This document shows, one piece after another, positions 42,413 through 52,372 of a stretch of 64,000 nucleotides of DNA (the first letter of the stretch is position 1; the number at the start of each line of letters is the position of its first letter). This DNA comes from Paenibacillus rhizosphaerae (GTDB lineage Bacteria; Bacillota; Bacilli; Paenibacillales; Paenibacillaceae). The stretch lies in assembly GCF_014192015.1 (NCBI RefSeq), contig NZ_JACHXJ010000001.1, positions 248,001 to 312,000 of the forward strand, given 5' to 3'. The notes beneath the pieces were generated by a model that ran no database searches, was not told the origin of the DNA, and was given only the letters and a program-made list of their open reading frames with translations. The position numbers were made by a program, and so were the translations under genes.

Positions 42413-43357
42413 TTGTCCCGTTCAAGTGCAGAGGTTCGACCGTCTGTTCAGGTCCGTTCGTCTAGGGGACCCATGAGCAAAATCGCAAAAGTGAATCTTC
42501 GAAACGGTCTGCTGTTCGTTTCACCCTGGCTGGCAGGGTTTGCCGCCTTTTCGCTGCTGCCGTTTCTCTTATCCCTGTACTACAGCTTTACGACTTACGA
42601 TGTGGTCAGCTCGCCCGTATGGGTAGGGGTGGATAATTTTGTGCAGTTATTCAAAGACCCGTTATTCTGGAAATCGATTACCAACACGATGTACTATACC
42701 TTATTTTCGGTTCCGCTCGGCATCGTGTTTGGCGTAGCTCTGGCGCTGCTGCTGAACATGAAGGTCAGGGGAATGGCTTTGTACCGGACGATTTTTTACC
42801 TGCCCAGCATCGTTCCGGTTGTCGCATCATCCGTGCTGTGGCTGTGGCTGTTCGACCCGCAGTTCGGACTGATCAACGGCCTGCTGGATGCCATCGGCAT
42901 AGAGGGTCCGGGGTGGCTGGTCGACCCGGCCTGGTCCAAACCGGCCCTGATCGTGATGGGGCTGTGGGGAGTCGGCGGCGCGATGATCATCTACCTCGCA
43001 GGACTCCAGGATATTCCGCAGGAAATGTACGAGTCGGCGCAGATCGACGGGGCGGTATGGTGGCAAAAAATCGTCTATATTACGCTCCCGATGCTGAGTC
43101 CGGTCATTTTCTTCAACTTAATCATGGGCCTGATCGGTTCCTTTCAGTATTTCACACAGGCTTACATTATTACATCCGGCGGACCCAACGATTCTACACT
43201 GTTCTATTCGCTGTATCTGTACAAGAACGCCTTTTCTTACTTCCATATGGGGTATGCCTCGGCTATGGCATGGATATTGTTCTTGCTGATTATGGCCGTC
43301 ACGCTGCTTGTATTTAAGAGCTCGGCGCGCTGGGTTTTCTATGGCGGGGAAAGGTAA
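42413..43357 (+). CDS. Sugar ABC transporter permease (UgpA/MalF-like)
   Basis: A 314-residue permease with six helices (first at about 36-55) and EAA loop E-S-A-Q-I-D-G-A-V-W-W-Q-K-I at about 205-218. It begins with TTG at 42413, supported by AGGAGGTG 5 bases upstream; an ATG 20 codons later lacks a ribosome site. It is first of a permease-binding protein-permease-GH4 gene set. Confidence 0.9.
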   Translation: MSRSSAEVRPSVQVRSSRGPMSKIAKVNLRNGLLFVSPWLAGFAAFSLLPFLLSLYYSFTTYDVVSSPVWVGVDNFVQLFKDPLFWKSITNTMYYTLFSVPLGIVFGVALALLLNMKVRGMALYRTIFYLPSIVPVVASSVLWLWLFDPQFGLINGLLDAIGIEGPGWLVDPAWSKPALIVMGLWGVGGAMIIYLAGLQDIPQEMYESAQIDGAVWWQKIVYITLPMLSPVIFFNLIMGLIGSFQYFTQAYIITSGGPNDSTLFYSLYLYKNAFSYFHMGYASAMAWILFLLIMAVTLLVFKSSARWVFYGGER

Positions 43358-43379
43358 AACGATATCGGAGGTGCATGGA

Positions 43380-44762
43380 ATGAAGTCAACGCTCAAACCG
43401 TTCTTATCAATGGTACTGATTCTGCTGATGCTTGCCGGCTTAATAGCTTGTTCCTCACCGGGTTCTCCGGCCGCCGGGCAGGACGGCACGAAGGAAGATA
43501 CTTCCGCCCCGTCTTCCGATTCCGGGAAGAAAGGCGACGGAAAAGCCGTAGAAGTTACATATTGGCATATGTGGACGAGTGACTGGAAGAAGCTGATCGA
43601 CAGCCTGGTTGATGAGTTTAATCAGACGCATCCCGGAATTCATGTGACCGCACTCTCCATTACGGGCGATGCCAACGCCAAATTTTTGACGGCCCAGGCC
43701 GGCGGGGATCCGCCTGACGTGATGACCCAATGGAATCAGATCATTCCCTCCTGGGCGGAAAAGGGAGCCATCGCTAATCTTGATCCGTACATTCAGGCCG
43801 ACGCGCCGGATTTGGGCGAATGGATGTATCCCACGGTCAAGGAGATCGGCACCTACAAGGGAAGCATGTATGCGATTCCATTCTCGATGAATACGCTGGC
43901 GATGTATTACAACAAGGATATTTTGAAAGAGGAAGGGTTCGATCCGGAAAAACCGCCAGCCACGATCCAGGAGCTGGATGCGATGCAGGATAAATTGTGG
44001 AAACTGGATAAGCGCGGATTCATCCAGCGGGTCGGCTATATGCCGAGCGGGCTTACCCAGTGGAGCACCGCTTTCGGCGGGAAATGGGCGGATGAGGACG
44101 GCAAGCCGACGGCAACCGATCCGAACAACCTGGCCACATTGGAATGGTTTCAGTCATATGCGAAAAAGTATGATCCGACTAAAGTCGCCGCTTTTAACAA
44201 AAGCATGTCGTCCAACGTAAACTCGGCGTGGTCTTTCCTCAGCGGCAAGCAGGTCTTCGCGATGGACGGCATGTGGAGGCTGGAGGATCTGAAGAATTAT
44301 GCTCCGGACCTTCAGTACGGCGTGATGACACTGCCTTACCCGGAAGGAACCGGAAAGCCGGACGGGACCTGGGTCAATGGAAACTTTAACATCATTCCGG
44401 AAAAAGCCAAGCACCCGAAAGAAGCGTGGGAATTCATCCTGTGGCTGACCGGCTACCATAACGAAGACTGGGCGGCGAAAATGCTGACCAAGGGCGGATG
44501 GATTCCGCCATCGCCAAAAATTACGGAGAAACAGGCTTACCAGGACTTTATGAATGAAATTCCGGCCAGAAAAACGTTTGTCGATCTGCTTGGTAGCCCC
44601 AACGCGAAGATCACACCGGTTATTCCGGTGCAGCAGTATTATTGGGACCGGGCGGCAAAAGCCGAAGAATCCGTCATGACGGGTAACAAAGATCCCAAGC
44701 AGGCGCTGGAAACCTTGCAGAAAGAAGTCGAGGAAGAGATCGCCAAGGCTGGCGGCAAATAA
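43380..44762 (+). CDS. Sugar ABC transporter substrate-binding lipoprotein
   Basis: A 460-residue extracellular solute-binding protein (family 1, UgpB/MalE-like). The lipoprotein signal has lipobox L-I-A-C with Cys at about 24, followed by a Ser/Pro/Asp-rich linker (25-55) and the two-lobed binding domain (Y-W-H-M-W at about 61-65). The start at 43380 has GGAGGTG upstream. It sits between its two permeases and is followed by an intercistronic hairpin. Confidence 0.9.
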   Translation: MKSTLKPFLSMVLILLMLAGLIACSSPGSPAAGQDGTKEDTSAPSSDSGKKGDGKAVEVTYWHMWTSDWKKLIDSLVDEFNQTHPGIHVTALSITGDANAKFLTAQAGGDPPDVMTQWNQIIPSWAEKGAIANLDPYIQADAPDLGEWMYPTVKEIGTYKGSMYAIPFSMNTLAMYYNKDILKEEGFDPEKPPATIQELDAMQDKLWKLDKRGFIQRVGYMPSGLTQWSTAFGGKWADEDGKPTATDPNNLATLEWFQSYAKKYDPTKVAAFNKSMSSNVNSAWSFLSGKQVFAMDGMWRLEDLKNYAPDLQYGVMTLPYPEGTGKPDGTWVNGNFNIIPEKAKHPKEAWEFILWLTGYHNEDWAAKMLTKGGWIPPSPKITEKQAYQDFMNEIPARKTFVDLLGSPNAKITPVIPVQQYYWDRAAKAEESVMTGNKDPKQALETLQKEVEEEIAKAGGK

Positions 44763-44774
44763 CGGATAAGGGCA

Positions 44775-44810
44775 GGGGGAAAGGGATCCATTTCGGATAT
44801 CCCTTCCTCC
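44775..44810 (+). other. Intercistronic hairpin after binding-protein gene
   Basis: AAGGGAT (44781-44787) pairs with ATCCCTT (44799-44805), extended outward by G-C pairs, with no T-run. Such hairpins often protect the abundant binding-protein mRNA or cut transcription into downstream permease genes. Confidence 0.45.
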
Positions 44811-44842
44811 TTGCGCCACAACCGTGAAAGGAGAGGCCCAAA

Positions 44843-45712
44843 ATGCTTGATATCAACGCACAGCCTACCACGAAATTAAGCAGAACAAAGAAAGGCGTGT
44901 ATAAACAGCTGATCGCCCATGTTTGCTTGATCGTACTGGGCATCACCTTCCTTTTCCCTTTTGTATGGATGCTGTCCACCGCGCTCAAACCGGAAGCGCA
45001 AATTTTCAAATGGCCGCCTGAATGGATCCCGGATCAGTTTCTATGGTCGAATTTTCCGGAGGCGCTGACGTTTGTCCCGTTCGGAACTTACGTCATCAAT
45101 ACGTTAACCATTTGCATATGGGCGATGGTCGGCACATGCGTATCCTCCGCTCTGGTGGCCTACGGGTTTGCCAAAATCCAATGGCCGGGACGGAACGTAC
45201 TGTTCATGATCATGCTCAGCACGATGATGCTGCCCTCGCAGGTCACGATGATTCCGATTTTCGTCATTTTCAAAAAGATCGGCTGGGTGGGAAGCTATAA
45301 ACCGCTCATTATCCCGGCATTTTTAGGCGGTGCGTTTTTTATTTTTCTGCTGAGGCAGTTTTTTCTGACGATTCCGCAGGAATTGTCCGAGGCGGCCAAA
45401 ATTGACGGCTGTTCGGAATTCCGGACCTTCTGGCAGATCATTCTCCCGCTCGCGCGTCCGGCGTTTGCCACAGTAGCGTTATTTACGTTCATGAACAACT
45501 GGAACGACTTCATGGGACCGTTAATTTATTTGAGCGATGAGAAAATGTACACCGTATCGCTTGGTTTACAGCAGTTTATCGGTCAGTACGGCACGCGCTG
45601 GGGGATGCTGATGGCGGCTTCCACCGTGGCGACGCTGCCCATTATCATTTTGTTCTTTTTTGCCCAAAAGACCTTTATCCAGGGGATTTCGACGACAGGT
45701 ATCAAAGGCTGA
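44843..45712 (+). CDS. Sugar ABC transporter permease (UgpE/MalG-like)
   Basis: A 289-residue carbohydrate permease with six helices, EAA loop E-A-A-K-I-D-G-C-S-E-F-R-T-F-W at about 185-199 and the typical tail F-I-Q-G-I-S-T-T-G-I-K-G. GAAAGGAGAGG precedes the ATG. It completes the transporter begun at 42413; no ATPase gene is nearby, so a shared ATPase is expected. Confidence 0.9.
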   Translation: MLDINAQPTTKLSRTKKGVYKQLIAHVCLIVLGITFLFPFVWMLSTALKPEAQIFKWPPEWIPDQFLWSNFPEALTFVPFGTYVINTLTICIWAMVGTCVSSALVAYGFAKIQWPGRNVLFMIMLSTMMLPSQVTMIPIFVIFKKIGWVGSYKPLIIPAFLGGAFFIFLLRQFFLTIPQELSEAAKIDGCSEFRTFWQIILPLARPAFATVALFTFMNNWNDFMGPLIYLSDEKMYTVSLGLQQFIGQYGTRWGMLMAASTVATLPIIILFFFAQKTFIQGISTTGIKG

Positions 45713-45771
45713 CAGGTTGACTGGCCTGGCGGCTAGCCGTGTGCAGCTTGATCAAAGGGAGGAATTCGGTA

Positions 45772-47094
45772 GTGAAGAAGATCGTATTTATCGGGGCAGG
45801 AAGTCTCGTGTTCACGAAAAACCTGGTTCGAGACCTGCTTACATTTCCTGCACTCACGGACAGCATCATCGCTTTGGTTGACATTGACGAGGAGCGCCTT
45901 GGATTTGCGAAGAAGACGGTAGAGAAAATCATTTCGGCCGGACACTATTCCGCTAAAGTCGAGGCGCATACCGACAGAGCCAAGGCGCTCGATGGGGCGG
46001 ACGGAGTCGTCTGCACCATCTTGGCGGGAAGCCTGGACGTATGGCGGAAAGACATCGAAATCCCCAAACAGTACGGCGTGGACATTAATGTCGGGGATAC
46101 GCGCGGGCCATCGGGCATATTCAGGGCGCTCCGGACGATTCCGGTGATGCTGGACATTTGCCGCGATATCGAGCGGTGCTGTCCGCAGGCGGTATTTCTG
46201 AATTATACGAATCCGATGGCGATGCTGTGCAGGGCGATGCAGAGCGAAACGAACGTAATCGTGACAGGTCTGTGCCACAGCGTTCAGGGTACGGCATCGA
46301 TGCTGGCCAGGTGGATCGGTGCACCTAAAGAGGAGATCACGTATCTCTGCGCAGGCATCAATCATCAGGCATTTTATCTGGATTTTCGCTGGAACGGCCA
46401 GGACGCGTATCCGCTCATTCGGGAGGCGATGAACCAGCCGGACGTATACAACGAGGAGCAGGTCAGAAACGAAATGTTCCTTCACCTGGACTATTACGTC
46501 ACGGAATCCAGCGGCCATAACTCTGAATACAATGCCTGGTTCAGAAAGCGGCCGGATTTGATTGAAAAGTACTGCACGCACGGCACGGGCTGGAATCCCG
46601 GGGAATACGCGTATATTATCAAAGGCTACGAGCAGAGGCAGGGCAGCTGGAAGGAACAGATGCAGCGCTGGATGGATGAGCCCATCGATTTAAACCGGGG
46701 CGAAGAGTACGCCGCTTATATCTTTAACGCCACGATCGGGGACGGCACGCTGTTTAAATTCAACGGCAACGTCCGTAACCACGGCTTGATCGACAATTTA
46801 CCGGACGGCTGTTGCGTTGAGGTGCCGGTATTGGCGTCGAAGCGCGGGCTGGAGCCGATCCATGTGGGAGCCCTGCCGGATCAGCTGGCGGTCTTGACCA
46901 ACATAAGCGCCCGCTGCGAAGAGATGGCCGTAGAAGGCGCGCTTTCAGGCGATCCGCGAAAAGTGTTCCACGCGGTATGCTTCGATCCGCTGACTTCCGC
47001 GGTCCTCAGCCTGGATGAGATCAAATCGATGGTTGATGAGATGTTTGAAGCCAATCGCGAATATTTGCCGCAGTTTAAACATTTCAAATCATAG
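45772..47094 (+). CDS. GH4 family glycosidase (alpha-galacturonidase/alpha-galactosidase type)
   Basis: A 440-residue NAD- and metal-dependent glycosidase. It has the Rossmann motif F-I-G-A-G-S (about 6-11), N-Y-T-N-P-M (about 143-148), the subtype motif C-H-S (about 167-169) and I-N-H-Q-A-F. GH4 enzymes with C-H-S group with MelA/LplD-type alpha-galactosidases or alpha-galacturonidases, rather than 6-phospho-glycosidases. The GTG at 45772 is preferred, with AAAGGGAGGA 8 bases before it. Its place after a sugar ABC transporter in a pectin-rich region makes galacturonide cleavage plausible, as with the B. subtilis lpl operon. Confidence 0.88.
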   Translation: MKKIVFIGAGSLVFTKNLVRDLLTFPALTDSIIALVDIDEERLGFAKKTVEKIISAGHYSAKVEAHTDRAKALDGADGVVCTILAGSLDVWRKDIEIPKQYGVDINVGDTRGPSGIFRALRTIPVMLDICRDIERCCPQAVFLNYTNPMAMLCRAMQSETNVIVTGLCHSVQGTASMLARWIGAPKEEITYLCAGINHQAFYLDFRWNGQDAYPLIREAMNQPDVYNEEQVRNEMFLHLDYYVTESSGHNSEYNAWFRKRPDLIEKYCTHGTGWNPGEYAYIIKGYEQRQGSWKEQMQRWMDEPIDLNRGEEYAAYIFNATIGDGTLFKFNGNVRNHGLIDNLPDGCCVEVPVLASKRGLEPIHVGALPDQLAVLTNISARCEEMAVEGALSGDPRKVFHAVCFDPLTSAVLSLDEIKSMVDEMFEANREYLPQFKHFKS

Positions 47095-47167
47095 CTCATC
47101 AGCGGAACTCCCGATGAAACTTTTTCCATCTTGGTTTCGTTTAACAAGGTGGAGGCGATAATACACA

Positions 47168-47779
47168 ATGAAACTTAATCGGAGAATTGGATTTACATTA
47201 GCAGCCGGTTTGATGGGAGCAAGCCTGCTGGCTGCTGCAGCCGGTGCGGCCCCTGCAGGGAGCGCTGCTGCGCCGGTGCAGGTGCCGGCACAAGCGGTGG
47301 AGAAGGTCGTCGTGACCGACGCGACCAAGATCAGCAAGCTGAATCATACCAGCGTCACGCCATTAATCATAGAAGCCGAGAAACGGTATTTTTATGCCCT
47401 GGGCGGCGGCAAGGGATTAGGGGACACATTTGAGATCAATGGCCGGCAGTACCGGTACTTGTCCGATGATATCGGAACCCGGGAGAAGCTGATGGATTAC
47501 TTGAAATCCGTGTATACGGAAAAGGCAGCGGCCTATTTTGTGGATAAATATTTCATTTCTCATGACGGACGACTGGCTCAGCAGAACGCTGATGGCGGCA
47601 ATATTCTGGAGTTCGACAAGGCGACGGCCAAACTGCTCAGCATGACCGATACGCAGCGCGTGTATAAGCTGAGCGTTCCTTATCCGGAGCATCTTCAAGG
47701 TCCGGCCTACGTGACGGTCAAGTTTGAGAAAGTCGGACAATTTTGGAGAGTGGGCACCGCTCCGCATGCGATATTCTAG
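47168..47779 (+). CDS. Secreted IseA/YoeB-like protein (DL-endopeptidase inhibitor family)
   Basis: A 203-residue exported protein. The signal peptide is about 1-28 (F-T-L-A-A-G-L-M-G-A-S-L-L-A-A-A), then an Ala/Pro/Val-rich linker to about residue 45. The mature domain has Y-R-Y-L-S-D-D-I-G-T (about 96-105), R-L-A-Q-Q-N-A-D-G-G-N-I-L (about 136-148) and W-R-V near the end, features recalled from the IseA family, which inhibits cell-wall DL-endopeptidases. A periplasmic peptidoglycan role is therefore possible. It is a single gene with its own terminator. Confidence 0.6.
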   Translation: MKLNRRIGFTLAAGLMGASLLAAAAGAAPAGSAAAPVQVPAQAVEKVVVTDATKISKLNHTSVTPLIIEAEKRYFYALGGGKGLGDTFEINGRQYRYLSDDIGTREKLMDYLKSVYTEKAAAYFVDKYFISHDGRLAQQNADGGNILEFDKATAKLLSMTDTQRVYKLSVPYPEHLQGPAYVTVKFEKVGQFWRVGTAPHAIF

Positions 47780-47852
47780 AAGTGTTCCGGCTTCAGCAGC
47801 TTCTCGGATCGCCGGGCAGCAGCGCTTGAAAACCGAATAAGCATATGTGAAG

Positions 47853-47884
47853 AAGCTGCGTATTTTTACGCAGCTTTTATATTT
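47853..47884 (+). terminator. Terminator after IseA-like gene
   Basis: AAGCTGCGTA / TACGCAGCTT, perfect 10-bp stem, 4-base loop, T-rich tail. Confidence 0.88.
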
Positions 47885-48087
47885 GCGATTCGATTTCAAG
47901 GAGATGGCGCAGGAGGCGGATCGATGGGCCGCGACTCCATGCCGAACCGGTTGGAAATGGCATTTTTATAAATCCGATTGGCGTTTTTGTTCATATTCAA
48001 ACCGGGTCCGTCGTCTTTACAATCAAAGAGAAAGATGCAGCGCATCTTGCTTAAATACCTTGGACTGGAAGGAGGTTGGACCGAATC

Positions 48088-48102
48088 TTGTAACCGCTGT
48101 CA
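48088..48102. promoter_or_regulatory. Cre box upstream of pectate-lyase-like gene
   Basis: TTGTAACCGCTGTCA matches WTGNAANCGNWNNCW at every position, 49 bp before the start. Apart from this and the preceding terminator, 47885-48136 shows no other feature. Confidence 0.55.
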
Positions 48103-48136
48103 AAATAAAAGTTCATCAAAGGAGGATGTTGAAGCG

Positions 48137-50812
48137 ATGCGCAAGAAGCTGCCCGTGATCCTATTGGCCGTTACGATGATGTTAGGAGGCGCCGCGCCGG
48201 GAACGGACACCGCCAGGGCCGCCGCCAAGGAGCCCCAAACGCTGAATCCCGCGGATGAATATCTGCCGCTGGGTCCGGATGGACGAAGCCGCCTGTACCC
48301 GAAGGATTGGTATCCGGGTTACCAGGACGAGCAGGGGAGATACGTACACGATTATTCCTATGCGGGTTATCACCGCGGCATGGAGGATATTCCTTCCGTG
48401 AAGAAAAACAAAGGTATAGATGTCACGCAGGCGCCATATCACGCCGACCCCACCGGAAACACGGATGCGACGGCGGCCATTCAGCACGCCATCGATGATG
48501 CGGCTTCGAGGGGAGGGGGCGTCGTCTATCTCCCGAAGGGAACCTATCGGGTGGCACCGGAGGCAGGCAAGGATTATGCTTTGAACATCCGCGCGGGCCA
48601 CATCGTGCTGAAAGGCGACGGGATGGACAAGACCCGAATTTATAACGCCCAGGAAAACATGAAAAACAAGGATATTATCCGGGTCGGCGGCGGAGATTGG
48701 AAAAAGACCGATGTCTCCACTACCTTGACGAAGTCGGTATCCGAACCGACCGTGCTGCTTCCGGTAGCGGATGCAAGCAGGTTTGCCGTTGGCGACTATG
48801 TAGTCATTTCGTTCGAGACGACGGAGGGATTTCTGAAAGAGCTGGGCATGCAAAATAAATGGTCGTCCCGTCTGGGCAAGGTGGAGCCGCTGTTCTACCG
48901 GCAGATCGTTGGGGTGGATCCGGTTCACCATACATTAACGCTGGATATTCCTACCCGATATCCCATGAAGCTGAGGGACCATATCGCGATTGCCAAGACC
49001 GAACGTCCGATAGAAGAGATCGGGCTGGAAGACTTCTCTATTGCCAACGTGCAAAACCCCAAATCCGGGCTGGGCGAAGACGATTTTAAAGTGGTCGGCA
49101 CGGCCGGTTATGAAAGCGATAACGCCAAGGCCGTCAATATGGTGGCTGTCGCCAACAGCTGGATCCGCAACATTAGCACGTATAAACCGCCGGGGAATCA
49201 GGACTACCATATTTTATCCAAAGGCATTATCCTCGACCGGACCAAAAATGTTACCGTTGAGAATGTCACCATGCAGTACCCGCAGTACAGGGGAGCGAAC
49301 GGCAACGGATATTTGTACCAACTGATCGGAAACGACAATCTGATCACAGACAGCAAGGCTGTGGGAGCAAGGCACAGCTATACCTTCGCCAATTTTTCTT
49401 CCAATGGAAACGTGCTTTACCGGGATTACTCGGAGAATCCGTCGCTGCTCACGGATTTCCATATGTATTTAAGCATGGCCAACCTGATTGACAATCTCGT
49501 GGTCAATGGGGATACCATTTCCGCCATTACCCGGGATTACGGTTCGTCGCCTACCAACCGTCACGGTGTCGTGACCACCGAAAGCGTGTTCTGGAACACG
49601 ACCGGGGAAGCGTCGCATCCCAGCAAGCCCGGCGTGATCGTGGAGTCGGAACAATTCGGGAACGGATACGTGATTGGTACCCAGGGGAACGACGACGGGG
49701 TCAATGTACATATCACCGGCTCGATTCCCGATGCGAACACGCAGCCTTTCGACATGGCCGAAGGGATTGGCGAAGGAAAGCGGCTGTCGCCTCAGAGCTT
49801 ATTTGCCGACCAGAGCAAGCGCCGGCTGCAGCGTCTGGGTGCCGGACTCAAGTCGCTTCTGATCGAAGGGCAGCCGATAGCCGGCATGCAGTTCTTAAGA
49901 ACGGAATACGACTATACGCTGCCTTATGGGACGACGAAACCTCCGGTGATCGCGGCGGAACCGCTGGAGAACGGTGCGAAAGTATCCGTGTCCCAGCCCA
50001 AGGATGTAAACGGCACAGGGGAGATCAAGGTGTTCTACCGTGGTGACGTGCAGAACATTCGGGTTCGTTTTCATGTCGCAGACACCCCAGTCCTCCCCGA
50101 GAATATTACGGTCACGCCGGACAAAAGCGTTCCTGGCTGGAGGGTGACCGGTAATGCGATCAGTGCCGGTAGAAGCGGCCAACTTGCCTCGTACCTGACA
50201 CTGGACAATGGGGACATGGTCAATGTGAAAGACTTGAATGTTCCCGTCAGCTACCGGGTGAGCGATGACACCATTGGAACGGTGGAAGGAAACACCTTCC
50301 ATGCGTTGAAGCCCGGGACGGTGGATATTATCGCAAGCTGCGTTTTCGAAGGGGTGACCGTAGAGGCGAAGGAGACCTTTGAGGTTAAGGAAGCCATGCA
50401 GGAGCCGCCCGGACCGCTGGCCGATATTGTAAAGGTTACGGCCAGCGCCGATGACGGAAATGTTCCGGTCAACACCATCGACCGGGACCCGGATTCGAGA
50501 TGGTCGGCGGACGGCAAGGGTCAATACCTGCAGCTGGAGCTGGCCGAAGAAACGGAAATCGATCAGGTCAGCATTTGGTTTTACAACGGCCACACCCGGT
50601 CCAATGACTTCGATCTGGAAGTTTCGGGGGACGGCATCCATTATGAGAAAGTACTCAGCGGCATATCCAGCCAGAAGCAGGCCGGATACGAAACGTTTGC
50701 ATTTCCGCCGGTTCGGGCCAAGTATGTCCGTTATGTCGGACAAGGAAATGAGCTGAATAGCTGGAACAGTATCACGGAATTTTGGGTACATGCATCTTCC
50801 AAAGCCGACTGA
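48137..50812 (+). CDS. Secreted pectate-lyase-like beta-helix protein with F5/8 C domain
   Basis: An 891-residue exported protein. The signal peptide is about 1-28 (L-P-V-I-L-L-A-V-T-M-M-L-G-G, ending A-R-A-A). A right-handed beta-helix of the pectate-lyase superfamily fold (about 95-560) opens with D-P-T-G-N-T-D-A-T-A-A-I-Q and G-G-V-V-Y-L-P-K-G-T-Y, the standard PF12708-type signature. Next come a linker and a bacterial Ig-like region (about 660-745), and a C-terminal F5/8-type carbohydrate-binding domain (about 755-891, D-R-D-P-D-S-R-W-S). Substrate and lyase-versus-hydrolase chemistry cannot be read from sequence. The ATG 48137 has AAAGGAGG upstream. Confidence 0.85.
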   Translation: MRKKLPVILLAVTMMLGGAAPGTDTARAAAKEPQTLNPADEYLPLGPDGRSRLYPKDWYPGYQDEQGRYVHDYSYAGYHRGMEDIPSVKKNKGIDVTQAPYHADPTGNTDATAAIQHAIDDAASRGGGVVYLPKGTYRVAPEAGKDYALNIRAGHIVLKGDGMDKTRIYNAQENMKNKDIIRVGGGDWKKTDVSTTLTKSVSEPTVLLPVADASRFAVGDYVVISFETTEGFLKELGMQNKWSSRLGKVEPLFYRQIVGVDPVHHTLTLDIPTRYPMKLRDHIAIAKTERPIEEIGLEDFSIANVQNPKSGLGEDDFKVVGTAGYESDNAKAVNMVAVANSWIRNISTYKPPGNQDYHILSKGIILDRTKNVTVENVTMQYPQYRGANGNGYLYQLIGNDNLITDSKAVGARHSYTFANFSSNGNVLYRDYSENPSLLTDFHMYLSMANLIDNLVVNGDTISAITRDYGSSPTNRHGVVTTESVFWNTTGEASHPSKPGVIVESEQFGNGYVIGTQGNDDGVNVHITGSIPDANTQPFDMAEGIGEGKRLSPQSLFADQSKRRLQRLGAGLKSLLIEGQPIAGMQFLRTEYDYTLPYGTTKPPVIAAEPLENGAKVSVSQPKDVNGTGEIKVFYRGDVQNIRVRFHVADTPVLPENITVTPDKSVPGWRVTGNAISAGRSGQLASYLTLDNGDMVNVKDLNVPVSYRVSDDTIGTVEGNTFHALKPGTVDIIASCVFEGVTVEAKETFEVKEAMQEPPGPLADIVKVTASADDGNVPVNTIDRDPDSRWSADGKGQYLQLELAEETEIDQVSIWFYNGHTRSNDFDLEVSGDGIHYEKVLSGISSQKQAGYETFAFPPVRAKYVRYVGQGNELNSWNSITEFWVHASSKAD

Positions 50813-50844
50813 AGGAAAGAGCGAAATGTATACTCGGTGAGAAA

Positions 50845-50880
50845 AAAACCAGCCTGGACTACCCGTTCAGGCTGGTTTTC
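50845..50880 (+). terminator. Terminator after beta-helix gene
   Basis: AACCAGCCTG / CAGGCTGGTT, 10-bp perfect stem, then TTC. The 50881-51029 stretch shows nothing else. Confidence 0.85.
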
Positions 50881-51029
50881 AACTTTCCTATTCATTTTTT
50901 TCGTGAACTTTGTTCGAGCATTCGATATCCGTTGTCTCAGGGACATCATGCGGCTCTCCATACCTTGTATGATCCGTACGGAACGCCTTCATGAGCGAGC
51001 AAACTTGGATGGACGTATGTACCTCTCAG

Positions 51030-51419
51030 TTACCCGAATGAAGTATGGACACTCTGTTCGACGAGTTCCCTTAGTTCAGCCTTATACGCTGCATATTGAA
51101 CTGTGCTGATGCTTCCTTTGCGCAGGCGCTCATCCAGCTGTTGGGTCAGCTGCGATACTTGCAGATCGATGATTCTCTGGATGTCGGCTCCCTGGTCAGC
51201 GGCGATGTCATGCAGGGACTTGCCTTCATACAGTGCCTCATACAGTTCCTCGTCGGAGTCCTGATGGAGAGCTTCCAGCAGTTCGTCTTTATCCTTTACG
51301 CCGGCGGCTGCCCATTTGGCGGCCGGGCTTGCGCTTGTGATGGAGGCGCTTAACGCGGTGCTTCCAAAGGACATGATCACGACCATCGTTCCGACAATCA
51401 TCACTCGCTTTATATTCAT
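51030..51419 (-). CDS. Small secreted helical protein of unknown function
   Basis: A 129-residue protein with an N-terminal signal peptide (I-V-G-T-M-V-V-I-M-S-F-G-S, about 1-26). The rest is charged and helical (D-K-D-E-L-L-E-A-L, E-L-Y-E-A-L-Y-E-G-K-S-L-H-D-I-A, then L-T-Q-Q-L-D-E-R-L). I do not recognise a characterised family. The start at 51419 is chosen over 51440 for an AGAGG ribosome site. It is a single gene. Confidence 0.7.
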   Translation of the reverse strand: MNIKRVMIVGTMVVIMSFGSTALSASITSASPAAKWAAAGVKDKDELLEALHQDSDEELYEALYEGKSLHDIAADQGADIQRIIDLQVSQLTQQLDERLRKGSISTVQYAAYKAELRELVEQSVHTSFG

Positions 51420-51599
51420 GGTTAAAAATCCTCTTTTCATGTATTTTGTTACGGGTCATCTGTGAGAACGGGTATGTGGGTGGTGAGATCTTCAGCCTAA
51501 GGTCATTATAGACAGCAAACCTGAGGAAAACCTTAAAGATTCTATAACCGTACCTAAAGTTATACGGATTCATTGCGGATCAGGTTTCAATTAACGGAA

Positions 51600-51634
51600 T
51601 AAAAACCAACGGAAAGCTAAAAAGCTTTCCGTTG
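51600..51634 (-). terminator. Terminator of the 51647 gene
   Basis: Perfect 12-bp stem CAACGGAAAGCT / AGCTTTCCGTTG, 4-base loop, followed on the minus strand by GTTTTTATT. Confidence 0.9.
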
Positions 51635-51646
51635 AGGTATTTCCTG

Positions 51647-52120
51647 TTATACCGCCGGCGGATTCGAGTAGGCCGCAGCGTTGAAGCTTTCCGGACCGGT
51701 ACGCGTCGGGACGACGAGGACGGTTGCGGGTACGCTGACGATTCCTTGGTAGACAATGAATCCCGGATTCGGCGGATGGTAATCAATTCCGTCCCCGGAC
51801 AAAACGGTCGTTGTCAATGCGCCTGCCACAAGAGGCAGGGTTTGAGTCACGGAATAAACTGTTGTTGGTACACCGTTTATGATGCGGTTCACCGTAATCG
51901 TTACCGGAGTCAGAACCGAAATCAATGCGCTCAGCGTAAATGTGTAATTGAACACGACCCGAAGATCCGTTCCGGCTGTCGAAGTATTCAGTCCGAGCGT
52001 ACCAAACAGTGCCGAAGCAGGTGGATTGAGAAGATTAATAACAGGACCTAACGGAATGGAGATGCCTCCGGCCGTACTAGCATTCTGTGATACCTGCGTA
52101 TCTACTAAAAAATTTGGCAT
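51647..52120 (-). CDS. Beta-rich protein of unknown function, possibly spore surface
   Basis: A 157-residue protein with no signal peptide and few charged residues. It is rich in Thr, Val, Pro, Leu and Asn (V-L-T-P-V-T-I-T-V-N-R-I, L-P-L-V-A-G-A-L-T-T-T-V-L). Such compositions occur in spore-coat or exosporium proteins of Bacillales, which lack signals because they assemble from the mother cell; this is an inference. It has its own strong terminator and a GGAGG ribosome site. Confidence 0.65.
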   Translation of the reverse strand: MPNFLVDTQVSQNASTAGGISIPLGPVINLLNPPASALFGTLGLNTSTAGTDLRVVFNYTFTLSALISVLTPVTITVNRIINGVPTTVYSVTQTLPLVAGALTTTVLSGDGIDYHPPNPGFIVYQGIVSVPATVLVVPTRTGPESFNAAAYSNPPAV

Positions 52121-52274
52121 CCGTTGAACCTCCTTTTCCGAAGAGATAGTAAAGGATATGCTTGATTTCAGAGATCAGATTGGACGGGCTTGGGTTTCTA
52201 CCGCGGTCCGAAAAGAAAAAGGCGAATCTATTAAATTCCAAAAACGCCGTGAATGGATGCATGAGAGCAAGCCG

Positions 52275-52306
52275 GCTTTTGGCAAGTTCTTGCGCTTCCC
52301 AAAAGC
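52275..52306. repeat. Inverted repeat before the binding-protein/kinase operon
   Basis: GCTTTTGG (52275-52282) pairs with CCAAAAGC (52299-52306). Inside the loop GCAAG-TT-CTTGC forms a second palindrome. A TATAAT at 52318-52323 follows. Could be an operator of the next operon. Confidence 0.4.
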
Positions 52307-52372
52307 TTGCCTTGTGCTATAATGTAACCGATTCCATAGAGTTCAGCAGAATGTGTCACGGGGGAAGCGCGG

